Source: Cinclus cinclus
Lineage: Eukaryota; Chordata; Aves; Passeriformes; Cinclidae
DNA length: 64,000 bases
Reading direction: 5' to 3'
Assembly: GCF_963662255.1 (NCBI RefSeq)
Contig: NC_085071.1
Coordinates: 6,789,833-6,853,832, forward strand
Numbering within the stretch: the first letter of the stretch is position 1; every line of letters begins with the position of its first letter. A program made the translations under genes and the position numbers. Positions 61,190 to 64,000 of this stretch are shown piece by piece. Below the pieces are notes generated by a model. It did no database searches and was not told the DNA's origin. It saw nothing but the letters and a program-made list of their open reading frames with translations.

Positions 61190-61318
61190 TGGAGCCTGCC
61201 AGAGCTCCAGGAGCAGCTGGGAAATGCTCTCAGGCAGAGGATGGGACTCTGGGGGTGTCCTGGGTCACAGCTGGATCCTGGTGGGTCCCTTCCAGCTGGG
61301 CAGATTCCATGGGTGCCC
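61190..61318 (+). mobile_element. CR1 LINE 3' fragment in ARID1A intron 1
   Basis: It contains gccagagctccaggagcagc and gatcctggtgggtcccttcc, ending near cagattccatgg. It belongs to the same CR1 form as the copy near 8.1-8.3 kb. Confidence 0.75.
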
Positions 61319-62863
61319 TGAACTGGGGTAGAACAGAGCACCCGGACTGTGTTCTCCATCCATTTGTACCATACTGAGACAAGTTGCTCTGAGAGAGCCC
61401 GGTTTCTGATGAGCCAGCAGCCTCTCCCTTTCCCAACAGTGGGCCTTTTCCTGCCATCCCCACTCAGTCCCAGCTCCTGGTGGCCCAGCAGAGCCCCACG
61501 AGCTCCCGTGGTGTCCCTGTACTCGCTGCTGGCTCGGGGCTGAGCCTCCCTGGCAGCCACCCTGCACAGCCAGCTGGCCACACAAATGTGTGCTGGGGCT
61601 CCAAGCTGTGCTGGCTGCTGGGGAAGGCTTTCCTCCAGTGCAGCATACTGCAAGAACTTTTTTTTTTTTTTTTTTTTTTCCCCCCTAAGAGCGTGGATTT
61701 TGCAAACATCAGTGAAATCCTGCTCTGCTCTCTGGGATTCTGTGAGGTTTCCAGCCTGAGCTGTGTGTGGTGTTCTGCTTGTGCAGACCTGTAGGGCCAC
61801 TCCTCAAAGCACCTGAGCTCAGCAAGAGAGGGTGGATCTGTACAAACACCACCCCAGGGCTGGGGGCAGGAAGGGATGGTGTAATAGAGAGTCCATTGTC
61901 ATGGTGATCTGTGGAAAACATCTCACTGGGATTAGTTAGGTCACCAGGAGCTCAGGAAAAGATTCCCATTCAGCCCAAGGAATGGAGGTTAAGGACTGTG
62001 CTGGGATTCATTGAGAGGTCACCACCTCAGAACAGCCCTTGCATTAGGGGGGGAATAACTGCCAGGGTGGAAAAGCTCTGTTTTGGGGTTTATAATGTTT
62101 TCAGGGAATTCTATTGACTGTTCCTAAACCTTGGCTCCAGGCAGGGGTAGCACAGATGAAGTCCAAGGAAAGCTGCATTTCTTCACTCATCTCATTGTCT
62201 CTGCTCTGAAGCTCAGGGGCCTGGCTTTTGAGAACGACACATTTTTTTACATGCATCTGAATAAATTTGATTTAGAAACTCTTTATTCTCCAAAAGGCAG
62301 CAGACACAAAGCACATGTCAAAAAAAAAAATTCCAAAATGAAACTGTAGGATGTCAGCAGCACTGCCCAGTGTTACTACATCAATGTGCATTAATTGAAA
62401 TGCATAAGTGTAAATTAACAGCCTGTAGTGTTTTGGGAGACCTTGTTACACGTCAAAGAAGCAGTGTTTCTTGTGAATATTTAAATTTCTGGCTTAAATT
62501 TACCTTGTTGTGGAATATCTGGACATTAAACTGCTCCCTACAATAGGGAAAAGCCTCTTACACTGATAATTGATTTTTCTTGAAAGTCCTCCCCCCATTC
62601 TTCCCTGTCTTGCCACGGGATAGATGTCAGCATTAAATGACTTCACCCTGGGCTTGTTCTTGGTGGATTGGTGTGTTTGGAAGGGCAGCAGGAATCCTGC
62701 TGTAATTCCAGAAGTAGCTTGGGGTGGGTTTAGCACCTGGGAAGAGGCAGACCAGCTTCTCCTTGGCGCCGTTTCCCGCCGGGGTTTTTGGGAAGTTGCG
62801 ATGTTTAAACGAACGATTCCTGCGTGTCCCGACGTGCCTCACGTGTCCCGTGTTCCCTTGCAG

Positions 62864-63073
62864 CCCTCGAGCCCGATGGATCAGATGGGGAAGATGAGGC
62901 CTCAGCCCTACGGAGGGAACAACCCCTACACACAGCAGCAGGGGCCCCAGCCCCCCCAGCAGGGCCACGGCTACCCCGGGCAGCCCTACGGGCCACAGGG
63001 CCCCCAGAGATACCCCATGGGCATGCAGAGCAGGACACAGAGCACCATGGGCAGCATCTCATATGCACAACAG
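62864..63073 (+). CDS. ARID1A: ARID1A exon 2 (70 codons)
   Basis: It encodes [20 protein letters not shown], then [19 protein letters not shown] and [11 protein letters not shown], which align closely with human ARID1A. Exon 1 ends and exon 2 starts in phase 0. The exon is 210 bp, one codon shorter than I recall for human. The donor is CAG|gtacag. Confidence 0.97.
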
Positions 63074-63772
63074 GTACAGTTTCCAGAGCTTCCACAGCCT
63101 CTCGCAGCTTGCCAGGCCAAGAGGCACGGCCGGGCTGGGTTGGTCGTTGAGGTAAAGTGGCATTTCTCCAGGCTGTGTTTTGTGCCACACCTGCATCCAG
63201 GTGGGATTGATACCCCGTGGAATTCTTGTGTCCAAGAGAGGTGGTGGCAGGGCAGTGAATCCAGCAAGGGAAAAATAAGTAGCAGGGGAGGGAGATCCTC
63301 TTTCTGCTGTGCTGTGTTAGAGACACAGCTGTTCTTTGCACAAGAAATGACTCCAGGTCAGTTTTGGCTCATTACATGATCCAAGTGGCGCCTGCTGGAC
63401 TGTTTGCAGGATTCAAAAGGCAATTTTTCTTTCTTTCTTTCTTTCTTTCTTTTTTTTTTTTTTTTTTTTTTTTGTTGAAGCAAGCAACCTTTCCTTTCAA
63501 TGTTAACTTTTGTTGAAGGGTAGTCAGATAGGGATCCCTAAGAACTTAGCTATGATGCCTGTTAAAACTTGGTTACTGCCAAGAATAACGTCACACACGA
63601 GTGACTTCTGCTGTTGTCTGGGAAGTATCTAGGCAGTGGCATTTCCAGTGCATTACTGCTCTACACAGCTTTCTGAATTTCTTCTGGAAGTTCCTTCTGC
63701 TTCTCGAGCAGACTCAGTGTGTGTGTGTGTATGAGAATCGCTTTTGTGACTGGTGCATCTCTCCCTCTGCAG
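63074..63772 (+). other. ARID1A: ARID1A intron 2
   Basis: This 699-bp intron has a (TTTC)n tract merging into a T run at 63426-63473 and a short (TG)n at 63717-63730. It ends in ctccctctgcag. Confidence 0.9.
63426..63473. repeat. (TTTC)n plus poly-T in ARID1A intron 2
   Basis: Repeated tttc units of about 25 bp pass directly into a run of T. It forms a pyrimidine tract about 300 bp before exon 3. Confidence 0.95.
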
Positions 63773-64000
63773 ATGCCTCCCTACGGGCAGCAGGGCCCCA
63801 GCGCCTACGGGCAGCAGAGCCAGACTCCCTACTACAACCAGCAGAGCCCTCACCCTCAGCAGCAGCAGCAGCAGCAGCAGCCTCCCTACTCTCAGCAGCC
63901 TCCCTCGCAGAGCGCTCACCCCCAGCCCTCGTACCAGCAGCAGCAGCAGCAGGCTCAGCCCGCAGCGCCCGCAGCAGCGTACCCGCAGCAGCAGCAGCAG
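63773..64000 (+). CDS. ARID1A: ARID1A exon 3 (5' part, cut by window end)
   Basis: It encodes [15 protein letters not shown], then [22 protein letters not shown] and PQPSYQQ, the Gln/Pro/Tyr-rich region of ARID1A. Pure CAG runs encode Q8 (63857-63880), Q6 (63935-63952) and at least Q5 (63986-64000, reaching the edge). Human has four glutamines at the first site as I recall, so the tract is longer here. The exon continues past the window and 76 codons are visible. Confidence 0.97.
   Translation, partial: MPPYGQQGPSAYGQQSQTPYYNQQSPHPQQQQQQQQPPYSQQPPSQSAHPQPSYQQQQQQAQPAAPAAAYPQQQQQ

Larger units (their letters stand above)
52036..62863 (+). other. ARID1A: ARID1A intron 1, second part
   Basis: The intron ends in tgttcccttgcag before exon 2. 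It holds T-rich runs near 58028-58065, 60191-60236 and 61658-61679, a 17-G run at 58624-58640 and the CR1 copy at 61.2 kb. I see no embedded gene. Confidence 0.75.

Overview
This window is vertebrate nuclear DNA, almost certainly from a bird. The genes are split by GT/AG introns, there are many 3'-truncated CR1 LINE fragments (the typical avian retroposon), introns are short, and the CpG islands are very GC-rich, as on a microchromosome. Several CR1 copies resemble forms common in songbirds, so a passerine is my best guess, but the order is not proven.

Layout, all on the + strand. (1) 1-11.4 kb: the 3' part of RPS6KA1 (RSK1 kinase). Twenty coding exons can be joined without a frameshift into 698 codons, matching human residues 37-735. 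The first two coding exons lie before the window. (2) 11.4-41.4 kb: intergenic DNA with CR1 fragments, an orphan CpG island at 22.4-23.8 kb preceded by a 57-base T run, a 108-bp higher-order GGGACAGG minisatellite at 34.9-35.4 kb, and a pure (AAGGG)21 array at 38.9 kb. A possible small three-exon gene with an AT-hook-like motif lies at 29.77-30.63 kb. (3) 41.4-64 kb: the ARID1A promoter CpG island, a 5' leader with two short upstream ORFs, exon 1 (362 codons), a 19.6-kb intron 1, exon 2 (70 codons) and the start of exon 3, which runs off the window end.

The RPS6KA1-ARID1A order and orientation match human 1p36.11, so this is conserved synteny. The two genes act separately: RSK1 is an ERK-activated cytosolic and nuclear kinase, and ARID1A is the large DNA-binding subunit of the BAF (SWI/SNF) chromatin remodeller. 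Exon boundaries come from splice-site reading plus family protein sequences known to me. No alignment or database search was run.
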